A DNA stretch of 64,000 nucleotides from Capitulum mitella (taxonomy: Eukaryota > Arthropoda > Thecostraca > Pollicipedomorpha > Pollicipedidae), in assembly GCA_030062745.1 (NCBI GenBank), contig CP099839.1:6247115-6311114 (forward strand), given 5' to 3'. The notes under the pieces were generated by a model. It was not told the origin of the DNA and made no database searches. It saw nothing but the letters and a program-made list of their open reading frames with translations. Numbering within the stretch: position 1 is the first letter of the stretch; every line of letters begins with the position of its first letter. Made by a program: the position numbers and the translations under genes. Below, in pieces: positions 12,361-24,130 of the stretch.

Positions 12361-12640
12361 AAGTTTGGTCGCTCGTCGGCGGCGAAATAAAAATGTTTGA
12401 CAAAAACTCGGGTGATGGATGGTCGTCCCCGGCGGCGGGGGCGGCAGCGAAATCAGTGCATCGGCGCACCGAAACCGGCGAAAAACAGACAGCCAAAAAG
12501 CAGTGAGCTCGGAGGCTCGACGGTCCGGGCGGCTGATGGCTCTTTGTTTTGCCGATGATTACCAGTCGCCGGTTTGATAGACGGGCTGATGGAAAAACGC
12601 ATCACCGCGGAGACGTTGGGGAGACGGAGCCGGCGAATCA
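12361..12640. promoter_or_regulatory. Possible Hox/Exd-bearing element near the intron 3' end
   Basis: A GC-rich patch about 1 kb inside the intron from exon 2. It contains TGATGGATGG (12413-12422), the class of bipartite Hox/Exd site known from labial and Hoxb1 autoregulatory elements, with TTTGACAAAAAC 20-odd bases before it and GCCGATGATTACCAGTC downstream. Function is inferred from the motif only. Confidence 0.35.
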
Positions 12641-14417
12641 GACGATCAAACAGGATTGCTGATAGGCGAAGAGCAGAACGAGATTTATAGGTACAGCTAA
12701 ACAAAAAACAGGTGCGAGTTACTTTAGATACAGAAACTTTGATGGAGTTTCACCGCAATCCAGTCAATGAAAGCAGACATGAAACCTATCTAACGGCTCA
12801 TGGCGGAGTTTAGAAGTGTTGTTTCCAGCGCATTAATGGAACACATCATTGTAAAGATGAATCTGTTATCAACATCTCGAGAATACAGTATAATCAGGAT
12901 TTAATATTATACTTCCTTACGCTGGACCAAGAGTAAAAGTGATACATTTGTTTTGCAATGCTACAAGATGCAAGAATATAGTACTGAGCCCAGGATTACA
13001 CATGAAAGAGGACGTGAACGTAATTTGATTCAATTTCTGTGACACAGGCCGACTTTAAATATAGCAACGTTAAAAATATTTTCCGCACTACCAGTCCGCA
13101 CTGTTAAATTCTGGTAAACCGACGGCGTAACTTGGGCCAAATTATCCTACACAGTCTCATATGCTCGTATTCAAGGCATGTCTACGAGCTGTTGTGTAAA
13201 CCGTATTTGTACTTTATTTTGTACTTTATCATATTTTAGCACACAAGTAAGTAAACGTCAATATACTGAAAATCAGTAGGTTATACATTGATGCGAAAGT
13301 TGTTCGCAACAATGTGGCAGTAAAACATGCCAAGCAAAGACAACAGCAAAAAGGAATTCTTGTAACAGAACATGATCCTATTTGTAAGGTTATATGAGGC
13401 TCGCCAGAAACACTCGGTTCATAATAGCCCATTTCTGTCGTGTATCCGTCAACGTTTTTCATGTTTCCCTCCCCAGAAAGGTGTGACCAGTGTCTAAATT
13501 CAACTTCAAATCACTTTTCCACTTCTGCCGGCGCGTGCGGCAGCGACGGAACTCGAGAACATCCGGGCATTTCCGCTTTCCGGGAACGAAGCCTTCCGTT
13601 TCTGGCAGTTGAGTGTGCTTTGCTGAACTCGCTGCATTTTAAGAGAGTGTCTATGCAACATACCACATTTCGTACAATCATAAACATGACGTTTTATGGT
13701 CCCAAACCTTCTAGACAAGGCAGTTCGGGCCGGTATTTCTGGACCAAACTACGAGGTCTCGACATATACTGGGGAGGTCACCGTGTACATCGGGAAGAAC
13801 TGTTCGCGGCAGACTCCTCATGGCGTTAGGACTCGCCGGGAGTCATTGACTCTAGAAGGACTCCCTGAAGCCCCAGGAGCCCCAAGAACCACTGGGGCTT
13901 GGACATCGTTCCCTTCACTTTGAACGCAATATTCGTTGGTCATATTCACATGTAGGCAAGGCAGCCGGCTTCTCTATAGCCCAGGCAATCTAGACCGCCT
14001 CCGGGCGGATAAGACATCTGCAGAAACTTGGTCGACATTCGTTGCGCACACAACAGATGTTTCAAGTTCACCTGTGATAAGTTTATGTTTCAAAATAATT
14101 TCAAGGCTATGGCATATGCCCGTGAATCATACAGATATAACACTACGATTCAGATGATGTTCCCATACGTAGATTTATGGAATTGAAAGAAAGTTACATG
14201 AAACATCCGACTTTGGTCAACTTTTGCAAATATAAACGGGTGGTCCGGAATCCGTCGCTGATCGCGTTCTGAGCCTTTCGTTTCCTGAGAAATACATACG
14301 AACATAAAAATGTAGGCAATCATAAGCTATGTTTGGAATTCACCCATTGACGACGAAACAATACGGGTCTTTTTTCTAGCATGCACCAGTCCGTGGCCGC
14401 TTAAGAGCTGGCAACAG
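12640..14417. other. Intron DNA, nothing recognised
   Basis: About 1.8 kb of mostly AT-rich intron with no recognised gene, repeat family or RNA. The frames around 13440-13920 show no motif. Confidence 0.5.
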
Positions 14418-14552
14418 GACACGGATGGATATTGACCATCCGTGTCTATATCCACCCGTATATATATAGATATACGGATGGATATATATCCATATATATC
14501 TATATCATCTATATATATATATATGTCCATATATATATATATATATATAGAC
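14418..14552. repeat. Hairpin followed by TA-rich microsatellite
   Basis: A perfect inverted repeat with arms GACACGGATGG (14418-14428) and CCATCCGTGTC (14436-14446) and a 7-base loop runs straight into about 100 bp of TATATA-rich simple sequence. That sequence repeats the GGATGGATATATATCC theme. On either strand it translates to meaningless Ile/Tyr repeats. Confidence 0.85.
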
Positions 14553-14929
14553 CGGAAGAAACTCATGGGATATCGCTTTAAAACGCTCATAGAGCTTCGA
14601 TACATAATGAATATTACGACCAAATTGTAAGACCACAAGCTCCTGTTTACTTACACTTCAAATTTCCACAGTCTAAAACACGTATTGGACATTGAAAATT
14701 CCCAGTTATGATATGACCATGGACTATACAATGGTTTCCAGACGTCCTTATTGCTGCTATAACTTCGAAGACAGAATAATTTCAACTGCCTTAACAGACA
14801 GATGTGCCTATTTTCCGCAAATATCGATACCTGAAAGCGAGACAAGTGCCACTGGCATGACGCGAAAACAAAACAGTGACAATCGACCTTCCAGCTCGCA
14901 GAAGTCTGCTTCAAGCGTTTCATTCAAAC

Positions 14930-15350
14930 GACACGGACCTGCGAGCCGACATCGGCCGCATCCGGCGGCTATCTGACGGTCACCTGGTCAAGCCAACCCC
15001 TCCCCGCCCCCTCTTGCGCGCCATTCATAATGAATCGGCCGCAATGGCTCCGGTCACGGCAGCCTCGGGGCGTGGCGGGCCGGCCGCGGGCCGCCGCCGG
15101 CACCCACAAAGACGCCGCCGAAATTAATCGCCCGCGGCGGCGCCGGCTGGAGGGGGGGGGGAGGTGCACCCCGTGCCGGGTTACGGGCCGGGACTGGGGC
15201 AGCGGCCGACTGGACGGAGTAACGGGGGGGGGATCTACTGGATCGAGGCGCGGAACTGGATGGACGAGGCGGGACGATGTTTGCACTACATTCGTACGCA
15301 GCTGGGTTGGACAGAGCGAGTCGGTCAGAGTTCCACTGTACCGGGGCACG
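14930..15350. promoter_or_regulatory. CpG-rich intronic block
   Basis: A GC-rich block that includes CCATTCATAATGAATCGGCC near 15022, a palindromic ATTCATAATGAAT homeodomain-like core, and AAATTAATCGCC near 15119, both within CpG-rich DNA. It also has a run of G near 15153. The pattern matches the other blocks in the locus. No coding potential is supported. Confidence 0.3.
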
Positions 15351-16464
15351 GACAAGGACAGAGAAAGATGCCAGACTGTGAATAGGTGGAATGGAATGAA
15401 AAGACACTCTGTCGTGCCGGTCATGGCGGCAGACGGACGACTTCCACAACATGGGGGTTATTTGTCACGTTAATTTATCACTGTGCTCATGAATTATGGT
15501 ACCTACATTAAATATGACATCTGATCATAGCAGATAAGATGTGCCAGATGCTGGGTTTTGTTTTCGTGCACCTAGCTCAGAATAAAAAGAGCCACACACA
15601 CGCACAAAGTACAACCTGAATCATCTTTACGCAAACATAGGCTGCATTTGTGAAGTCTGTATAACAGGGTAGAATTTGTTCAAAAACCGCATGCAGCAGG
15701 TATTGAAAATGTCCAGAATAAAAAGGATTAAGGCTTAACCAAAACCTTAAAAAATGCGCGGATATCGGTTAACATGAAGGCACGTACTCGGCTCATCCCA
15801 ACGACAAGGATAATGCTACAGAAGCGAAGAAATGCCTCCTTGAAATACACATGTCTAAGCACAGGGAAGATTCATTGATACCTGTCGTGCTCAGGTGGTG
15901 CATTGAAACGCGACTGTCCATTGATCGATGCGGTCAATGGGGCGTTGTTATCGACTAAAACCCAACATGTGGTCATGCACCAGGTGGGGCAGCCATCAAG
16001 TTTCACCGAGCCAGCCCATTGCAAACCCGGGCAATTCAGAAACCATGTCCAGAGGCACCGTGCCGTTCGCGCCGTTCACAGGATGAATCGTCAGCTTTGA
16101 GCGATTGAGTGGGGGCGTGCATGAAGCCAAGACGATTCCTGCTGGTACCGGACAGATGCCATTAGTCGCGTGACGGCTGTGTTCCCTCCCTATATATTGC
16201 TGTAACGGTGGTCGGCTCGGGGCCACGGGCATATTTAAGGAAAACGCGAAATAGTTTCAATCGGGAGAGCACCGTCTGACACGCCTGTCGGGAGAAGTTA
16301 CAATTTAACTCTTGCCCATGTAGGTCCTTCTGCATAACGCGAACGTATGGGGGCTGGTACGACCCCTTCCCTGCCATTTCCACACCGCGCGTCCTGGAGC
16401 GCCCCAGAAAGAACTAGCGTGTTGAGCGTGACGAGATCTCGCGAATGATACCTCTATTTAAGAT
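15351..16464. other. Intron DNA, nothing recognised
   Basis: About 1.1 kb without a recognised gene, repeat or regulatory motif. Confidence 0.5.
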
Positions 16465-17530
16465 CTCAGGTCAATGAATGACTTTCCAGGTCGGTCAAAG
16501 GTAAAAAAATTGGCAGAAAGTGGTACTTTTTCGAGTTTAAGCGCAAATGAACGCCAAAGAATAAATGGTGGTGAGTCGAAACGGATATCATAGTGTTCGT
16601 CAGCCAATTACGAGTCTGTCTGTACGCCACATGATTGCATTTTACCCATGGAGTCCGATCCAGGTCATGCTAGGTCAATCCTTGTTATGCGGGGTCGTCG
16701 GCTTAAACGCGTTCTCGGAGCTGAGTAATAACAGATGTCGAAGACAAATGTAACGTCTCGACTAACAGAAAATATTGTCGAATAACATATGAAGGTCATC
16801 TTAGGTCATGCAAGGTAATCTTAAACCAATGGCTTCAAATGACCTCGGATTAGCTAAAAAGCGTAACTTAGATGCCTTAAAAGCATTTTTCGAGTTGATA
16901 TCAAACACAGTTCTAAGCATGCCGTGGTATCCGCGGCCGACGCCGATCCGCTCGTCGGAGCAAGTCAGGAGTGCATTGGATTGCGCCCTCTTCTGATGAA
17001 ATAAAAGACTAATTGAACTAATTTTATATCATTCGATTCCTTACAGCTCGAGCAATCCGAAAACACAGGCTATTTTGCGATGCCTATTTCATATTGCATT
17101 TCCAAAGATAAAAAATAACGTGTTTCCCGCCGTAGCTCATGACCACAGTTTACATCCTCGATAATCCCAGCATTGAGCATAAGCCTATTGAATCTATGTA
17201 GAGCCTTATAGAACATACAATCTGGAGTCGATTGATGTACATTTTATTGTTTTTGTGCACTCCCAATTGTCTTACAGTGAAACAAAACTGAGACCGTTGG
17301 AAACCGGCCGCTTCCATTCGCGAAAACGGCTGACATGGCTCCCGTTATGACGTCATAGCTCGTTACCATGACAACTTAAAAAGAAATTTGTGTACGAAAA
17401 GGTGCATAAAGGATGCCTCAGAAGGCTCACCAAGTTTCAGATGAACCAAGCAAACCGTTTGGAAGCTGTTCTAGGAAAACCTCAGGGGGTTGCACCCCCC
17501 TCCCTTCACGGGCGACGATTGAGCCACGTG
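16465..17530 (-). repeat. 1.1-kb dispersed repeat, copy B (inverted)
   Basis: This is the reverse complement of the family member at 4012-5112, so the two copies sit head to tail in opposite directions on either side of pb exon 2, about 11.4 kb apart. On the plus strand it keeps AGGTCAtgctAGGTCA (16662-16677), AGGTCAtcttAGGTCA (16793-16808), TGACGTCA (17348-17355) and a degraded CGGTCAAAGGTAA (16492-16504). Several small indels relative to copy A show that both copies are old and independently mutated. No coding frame is shared. Confidence 0.8.
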
Positions 17531-17859
17531 TTGGCCCAGATGTGATTTAACAACCTCGACGCAAACTAGTATCTTTTGTGGCCATGCCCATAGATTCATG
17601 CTGTCAATATGATCTCATCCTCGCACAGAATGCAAACAGATGCTGCCAGTTATTGTCTGAATGTCTTCATTTATTTGCAATGCATGTTCCAGCTTAAAAA
17701 AAAAGTTTTCAAAACAGATCACAGCCTCTGCATCAGATGACATGTTTCACGGCCGGGCAGCATTGCCGTCAACGCCCCAACGCAGACCGCAAATGATGTC
17801 ACGCTTAACACCAAAACAGACCTATCTTCGGTACACAGCACAATGCATGGAAAGAGAAA

Positions 17860-18310
17860 CAGCACCCGCAGCACGCGTAGGCCAGCGACCGGGCCGCTAT
17901 TTCCTCCATGCTCGTCTCCCCTTTCGGCCGCGCTCCCAGCCAAGAGGTCGCGGCCGGATGCCAGCGATCTCGGCGTCCCCAGAACTCCGGCGAGTCAATG
18001 CAGACGTCCTCTGGAACTGCCGCCGGCTGATGTACGAGGCCCGCCGCGGGTCGCGACGGAGAGAGCTGCCTTACACGGACAGCACTTGACGGCTCGTACC
18101 GGACTCTTTCCGCCATTCTCAAACGGAAAAATGGGGTCTAAAAGTCCTCGCAGAGCCATCCGCATCGGGGAATTATGCAAACTGGCGGCCGCTATATCGC
18201 ACTATCAGGGCCAGTATTTAGCAAATAGTTTTGCGGAGACGAAACTTTATTAGCGGTTTTATTCGATCCGACCGTGTCGTTGCCCAACAACGGCCGGGGT
18301 TATTGCAAAA
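17860..18310. promoter_or_regulatory. GC-rich block with AT-rich core, possible conserved element
   Basis: A CpG-rich segment (17860-18120) leads into a mixed element with GGGAATTATGCAAACTGG (near 18168; ATGCAAA is a POU-type octamer part), ACTTTATTAGCGGTTTTATTC and GGTTATTGCAAAAATTATGAC. The close packing of homeodomain and POU-like words in an intron otherwise lacking them suggests a cis-regulatory element. Not proven. Confidence 0.35.
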
Positions 18311-18429
18311 ATTATGACGAGGCGAATATTTCCAACGTCAGAGTCCGACAATTCTGCGGGTTTATGGAATGAAAAATAGCCGGGGGTGGCACATGGACTC
18401 GTCTAACGGCGCACCATTTTTCTCTTTGA

Positions 18430-18730
18430 ATAAAAACTGGCGGCCTGAGAAAGGGAGGCCAGCTCGCTGGGCGGCGGCGGCCAAGCGAGGAGATGGTCCC
18501 GACAGCGGGGCGCGGAGACGGAGAGGCGGCGAGGCGCCGGTGACAGGCGCACCGCGGCGCCGCTCGGCGACAGAAACCGCCGCCGAGCGGTGCAGACAGC
18601 GCACCAGCCGAGCGGCAGTGCAGGATGGCGGGCGCATCGAAACGCGGCCGCACGAGCGAACGTCAGAGGTCGTTAACGCCGGGCGAGGAGGAGCTATGGG
18701 CCCGCTGCCGAGGGTGAAGTTTGCGGCGAT
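18430..18730. promoter_or_regulatory. CpG-rich intronic block
   Basis: A compact CpG-rich island that gives open frames on both strands through base composition alone. No domain is encoded. No specific binding motif stands out. Confidence 0.3.
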
Positions 18731-19049
18731 GTACGACTGAGTTTCGTCGTAGAGTACGGTTCGAGTGGAGCGCCGAAAAGCGGCTGAAGTGGAGCAGTTC
18801 AGCCGAGGACAAACCTAGCTGACGCTCTGCGACACGGACACGACACGCGTCAGCGGGGGAGAGCGATGGAGACAAAGCTAAAGGCTCGCTTGACGCGCGT
18901 CAGGGCGGAGGACAGCGACATGCCCGAGGACGCACCGATGCCACACATAGTTACAGAACGACTTTGGCCGTGTCACGCGGCTGACACCTCCGTACCACAT
19001 TTTTCACGAATGTTTTAACTTGAGCGGTAGCCTCGTCTCGTACGACCTG

Positions 19050-19420
19050 TGTCCGACAGAACCCACACCATAGGAGGCTCTCCCAGGGTGAGGTCCCCCT
19101 GTTCTCAGTCGGACGGGCCAGATCCCGGACCGGCGCCGGTGAGAGGACACCTCAGCGGCCATGGCCGGTCGGCGAGCGCCGCCGGCCGCGGCCGATCTGG
19201 AGCCAGCGGGTCGCCTGCCGCGATAGCGCGCTCCGTTTAGAAGCCGACGGGTCGGCAGCCCTTTGTTCCGTAATTTTTTGGTATCGGTAATCGGCTGTTT
19301 GCGTGCGGCGGCGGCGGCACCGGGCCCGGCTGCTGTGTTCGGAGCGATCCGGCGATTAATGCTAATCAGAGCGCTCCCGGCCGCCGCCGCGAGAGTCGCC
19401 GCCTGAGCCGCTCAGGCCGC
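19050..19420. promoter_or_regulatory. CpG-rich intronic block with TAAT cores
   Basis: GC-rich DNA enclosing CCGTAATTTTTTGGTATCGG (near 19269), GGTAATCGG and GGCGATTAATGCTAATCAG (19351-19369), the last holding two homeodomain cores in opposite orientation. It resembles the other CpG-rich blocks of the locus. Confidence 0.35.
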
Positions 19421-20219
19421 GACTCGGCAGAGGTCAGGGCTCGTTTCACCTGCGGCGATCGGGGGGCGTGTAGCGATGCTTTCGGTTCGAAGAGTGGCGG
19501 ACTTCTGGTCATCAGCCGTTTGCAGGATTTGAGTGGCAGCTCGAACGACAAAATGGTTCGAAGCCGCAGCAGTTGTCCTGGGTTAAGTTAAATATGGATA
19601 TGTGTCATACTGCCTCCATGCTACAACATTTTTCCTGTTGACTTTAGGTTGCTTTCATACGATTAAAAACCCTCTAGACTGCCCGTCTCAATGCTGGCGA
19701 GTTTAAGTTTTCAGCGTAATTTCCTGGGTTATGTCCTCGTTAGTTTCGTTCCGTCGTGAAACCAGGCATTTTGAAAAATAAAGCAGATATATATGCAAAC
19801 GATTCTCTCGCCGGCCACGATGCATAAAGCCACATTGCTTAAAAAGCTGAGTGGATGTGACATTGAGGCCTATGTGATGCGTCCTGCACTATTTTTAAAC
19901 GTGATGACATTTTTCCAAGCCAGTTTCTGCCAAACGCTTTATCTAGGGAAGGGGGCGCAAACCGTGATGATCATCAAAGATTACTCGACTTCGGAAATGA
20001 CGCTCTGCCAGACGGTTTTGATAATTGGCTGATAACTTCTGCTGCTCCCAGGACGGGGTATATTACCGCGCCCCTTTTGGCACCCACGACGTCCTCTCAG
20101 ATCCATGCAGCTTACAAGTCTTGCTCCAAAGCCTTCGACACTTCACCACATCTGCCGCAAATCCCTGATTTCACCTAATCTGCCACGAAACCATCTCGCC
20201 GCCCAACGCATCCCAAAAA
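19421..20219. other. Intron DNA, nothing recognised
   Basis: About 0.8 kb with no recognised gene, repeat or RNA. Confidence 0.5.
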
Positions 20220-20639
20220 CCAACGCGTCGTCCGATTCCAACCCGAACACCGCCGATCCCCGCCTCTCCGTCCGACTCCTGTCCCGTCCGCCGGCCAAGC
20301 ACGGGGCGGCTCCCGGCCACAACCCGACCTCGCCTTCATCCGGGCACCATTTGCAATTCATATTGATAATGGACAGTCGGCGGCCCGCCAGTCATCGGCG
20401 CGGCCCGCGGCGGCCCGTAACGACCGCGGCCGGCCGCCGGACGGCTAATCGCGCCGCCGCCGGCCGGCGTCCATTTTAATCGGCGCCGGCGCCGCGGCCG
20501 CCGCGACCTGCGCCGTTTTTGTCGGCCGCCGCGCCGGCTCCATTGGTTGCACGGACAATAGCGGTGGCCGTGCCGGCCGGCCGGCAGGTGTCGGCCATTA
20601 GAGTCCGGCCGGCCGGCCTGGCGGCCGGCGGGACGCGGG
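20220..20639. promoter_or_regulatory. CpG-rich intronic block
   Basis: A very GC-rich block with repeated GCCGGC words and embedded TTGATAATGGACAG (near 20364), GGCTAATCGCGCC and TTTTAATCGGCGCC. The homeodomain-like TAAT cores are isolated in CpG-rich DNA. A 190-codon minus frame crossing this region is compositional and partly minisatellite. Confidence 0.35.
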
Positions 20640-20790
20640 CGGAGCTGCGGGCCCGGCTCGGGCTGTGGGCTGGGGTTAGGGCTGTGGGCCGGGGTCAGGG
20701 CTGTGGGGCCGGGGTTGGGGCTGTGGGCCTGGGTTAGGGCTGCGGGGCTGGCTGCGGAACTGGCGTTAGGACCTGGGGCCGGGCTTTGGT
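20640..20790 (+). repeat. G-rich minisatellite with G-quadruplex potential
   Basis: Imperfect units of about 18-20 bp built on GGGCTGTGGGCCGGGGTTA. Runs of three or four G separated by 2-4 bases meet the usual G-quadruplex rule on the plus strand, which is the non-transcribed (RNA-like opposite) strand for pb. The GGTTAGGG words are part of this unit and not a telomere array. Confidence 0.75.
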
Positions 20791-23189
20791 TGCTGGAATG
20801 GGGGAATATATTGCAAAATACGGCTGGGAGAGGAATATACCGCAAAACGTTATCAGAGCCGGAGAAAGGGGGGGAGGCAAACACCATTTTAAAGTTGTTC
20901 CTTTTCATTTAATTCTATGCACCGGTGTAGGACAAGATTTCCTTTGTTCGTAATTTCTCAGGGGCAGTGGCCTTTAGGAACCCTTTTTCTTTCGCCCTAT
21001 TTTCACTTTCCCCCATTACTGAGGCCGCACTGGGCTGTGCCAGTTCGGTTGATGAGGATCACCAGGTTGGGGTTTTACAATCAGGGGTGTAACTTTATGT
21101 CTCTTTGCGGGTGCACATGCACATACAAACCAGATTTTTACGCCCACAAACATGGTCTGTGCACCAGCAGACCGAACTAGATCAATGACTCAATACACAG
21201 TATATGGGGTTTTGAAATAAAAAAAGTCCACATGAACGTAGCAAGACAGCAGGTATGCATTATACATAACACATACATGCATACGTAAATACACACATCA
21301 TACATACATATTCCACTACAAAATATAGGGTGAATGTCCCTTATACATGACTAAAAACAATTCACCGCGTAGGTGCAACAAAACAAGCATCCAAGGTAGG
21401 CCCAGGTGCTCAAGGTTCCTATCTTTTTTTCTGTTAAAAGTTACAAAGCCGGATTTCCGGAATCTAGAAACAAAATGTTCAAAATCCGAGGAGTTTTTTT
21501 GGGTTTTGAAACGGGTAAGGTCGACCAGGGTTTTTAAAAATGCTGACCTCCCTTTTCAGAATATTGGCATACAGTGTACCCACCAGGGAATCTCGGAAAA
21601 TTCCACCTCTGCATAGAATGTAGGGATTGGGACTATAAAATTTCACATTTCAGGTTTTAACAGCTGGATGCAAAGCGCTGACAGCGCATGCAAAAGTGTT
21701 TGAGGAAGGAGGAATTCCTGCGATATAAGAAGGACGACGATACATGATCATGAAGACGTCGCTCTCTCACATGCATACACCATTAGCACACGGACATCTC
21801 AAATGTGCATACGAGAGCGCCTTGGGACGACCTTTTTGGTTGTATTTTGACTTAAACAACACATCCATCTCAAAAATACACAGCAAGTCGCGTGGAAAAG
21901 GCGCTAAATTGCTCGTCCAGACGCAGTCAGCCTGCAGATAATGCGCAGCCGCATCTGTGATTTGCAATCTGCTTTCTCCGCGCACTGTTTTCGACCACGG
22001 GTCAGTCCTAGTTATCAGATGGCTTCTGCGTGCAAATGAATCCATTAACTGCAGCGCGCACTGGCATTTAATCAGATTATCGAGTTTTGCAGCGGACGAT
22101 GAAGCAGAATACCTTGCCGCCATCGAAAAAAGTGGCTGAGCGTTGTATTATATCCTCACTCTAAATAAGGTTTGAAATATCCAAACCAGGCAGGTTTTCT
22201 GTCTGACTGTCGATTTGGCCGAACTTAAGCCAGGATCATTCTGCATTTTTTTTTATTTTGCATTTTAGTTTTCTATTCAGTGCCATGGAACTGCAACTAA
22301 TGTAGTCCTGTTCTACTAATGTACTGAAGACATACTAATGTAATGACGCAAACCCAATGTCTTCTACATTGAACTTTGAATGATCATGACCTATCATTCC
22401 GACGGATATCTCCGACTTTATTTCTCCCTAAGCCACACTAGTAGCAAACCTACCTAAAAGATAACCGGCTTTAACCAAATGATAATATGTCACTCATATA
22501 CCATATCAACCACACAATTTTCAAATGCATGCTACGGAACAAGTATATTGTAACGCCACCTATTTTCATTTCACATCAAACCCACGCCTGCGTGCAATAA
22601 TCTCGAAACAGTTTTCAGTCGTTAATATATTCCTAGACATTGATACTGCACGAAGTTAGATACCATCATCATCAAGCATGCCTGATGCAGCCCGCTCATC
22701 TGCGAGACAGGATGCCGTCACCGCGCTGGCGCCTGGGTGGAAGGCGCCCTTCACCAGGGCAACATTTGTCTGTCAACGCCGTTCATCACGAGAATGCAAC
22801 CGGCAGCAGCCGATTCAGCTGGCGCCCTTTGTTCGGCCTTTCAGCGGCCGAAATTATTCGTGCAGCACACTTCCTGGACTTCTGACCTTTCATTCTGCTC
22901 TTCCAGTTGCATGCAAAGGGTGCCCGAGGTTTAAAAAACAGTTCAGCTAGAAAGCGCAGCATCATCGGGTTGGTCAGGAATACAATGATAAATTTACGTC
23001 TGTTCTTTGTCAAGGAGTTTATGAAACGTGGCCCAAAACTAAGATGAATGGTGCCGACACTCCACATGTCAGAAAGTCGATTAATCTCAAAGAGCGCTCT
23101 GCGGAATTGAATATGCAAAAGTCATAATAAGTAATTACAGGGTGGTATTAGCCCCGTGCTCAGAACGAACCGAAATTAGCTGGTTCGCA
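20791..23189. other. Intron DNA, nothing recognised
   Basis: About 2.4 kb of intron. It has a short CATACA-rich tract at 21245-21310 and a few TACTAATGTA repeats near 22315-22340. The 118-codon minus frame at 21767-22123 has no family motif. No gene or mobile element is recognised. Confidence 0.5.
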
Positions 23190-24130
23190 GCGCTCCTAAT
23201 CACAACGCCGCAACGGAAGCAACAAAGCCGGTGTCATCCTGGCTGGCAGATGTTGCATACATCTATGTCGAATTACCCGTCGCCGTCTTTCATGTTGCTG
23301 CGTCACCCAGATCAACAGAGGCTGCCAGGCGGTGGTGCAGTCGTCGCCGCGTCGTTTTTGTCTCGGCTGCGTCGCCCTCGTCGCTGTCCGACCTGGCGCG
23401 CCGATTGACAAATGAGCTATTTGTTGTGTTTTAGAGCCGATGAAACGGCCGTCGCCGAGAGAAATGGCGCGAAGGACCAGATTGTCGCCGCGGCCGGGGC
23501 CCGGGCAGCTGAACGGAGGTGACAAAGCCGGCCGACTCCACGGAGAGGAGCGGCTGACGCCCGTCACGCGGCCGCTCCGGGCAGCCGCGCCTCTGCTGGC
23601 GCGCCTGCGATTCACCGCGCGGCCTCATGTACACAGATTTGCTCGAACCATGCCGCGATTGAGAGCGCAAATAAACACGCGTCGTGGCCGCCATCCATCA
23701 GGGCGTCGCGCGGAGCGGCTCGGACGGCCCGGCTGCAGACCGCTCGCTGGGAACACGAGCCGGCCGGCGCGGCGCCGCGTCTGGCCGCCGTCTATTTGGA
23801 TTCGTGCGGCTGCAGTCGACGCTGCGGTACGCCCGGTTGACTCTCGGGTCAACACGCCGGCCGGGTCAACAAGTCGCCGCGTCGCCGCGTCGGGCCCGGC
23901 CGCGGCCGGTTGAAAGGGGCCGGTGGCGCGGCCGCCAGATTGATGGTGCCGAGCGCGGGGCAGGCCGGGCCGCGCCCTCGCCCGGCCGGCGGAGGCTCGG
24001 GCCGGGACCGCCGCGATTTATGGGCTCCGGCAGCCGCCGGGCGCGACCGGCGGCATCATCGCCGCTCTGTCTGCCTGCCGGCCACGCACCCGCTGACGCA
24101 TTCGATACGGTGCTAAAACATTTAATTAGG
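23190..24130. promoter_or_regulatory. CpG-rich intronic block with Hox/Exd-type sites
   Basis: About 0.9 kb of CpG-rich DNA. It contains TGATGGATGG on the minus strand (23691-23700), AGATTGATGG on the plus strand (23937-23946) and TAATTA (24123-24128). The first two are variants of the bipartite TGATNGAT Hox/Exd site. AGATTGATGG also occurs in the block at 34.8 kb. Candidate intronic enhancer of pb; function inferred from motifs only. Confidence 0.45.

Noticed and set aside
20660..20760. TTAGGG-like words, possible interstitial telomere
   Set aside because: They occur once per 18-20-bp unit of a minisatellite and never in tandem. Arthropod telomeres are also usually TTAGG.
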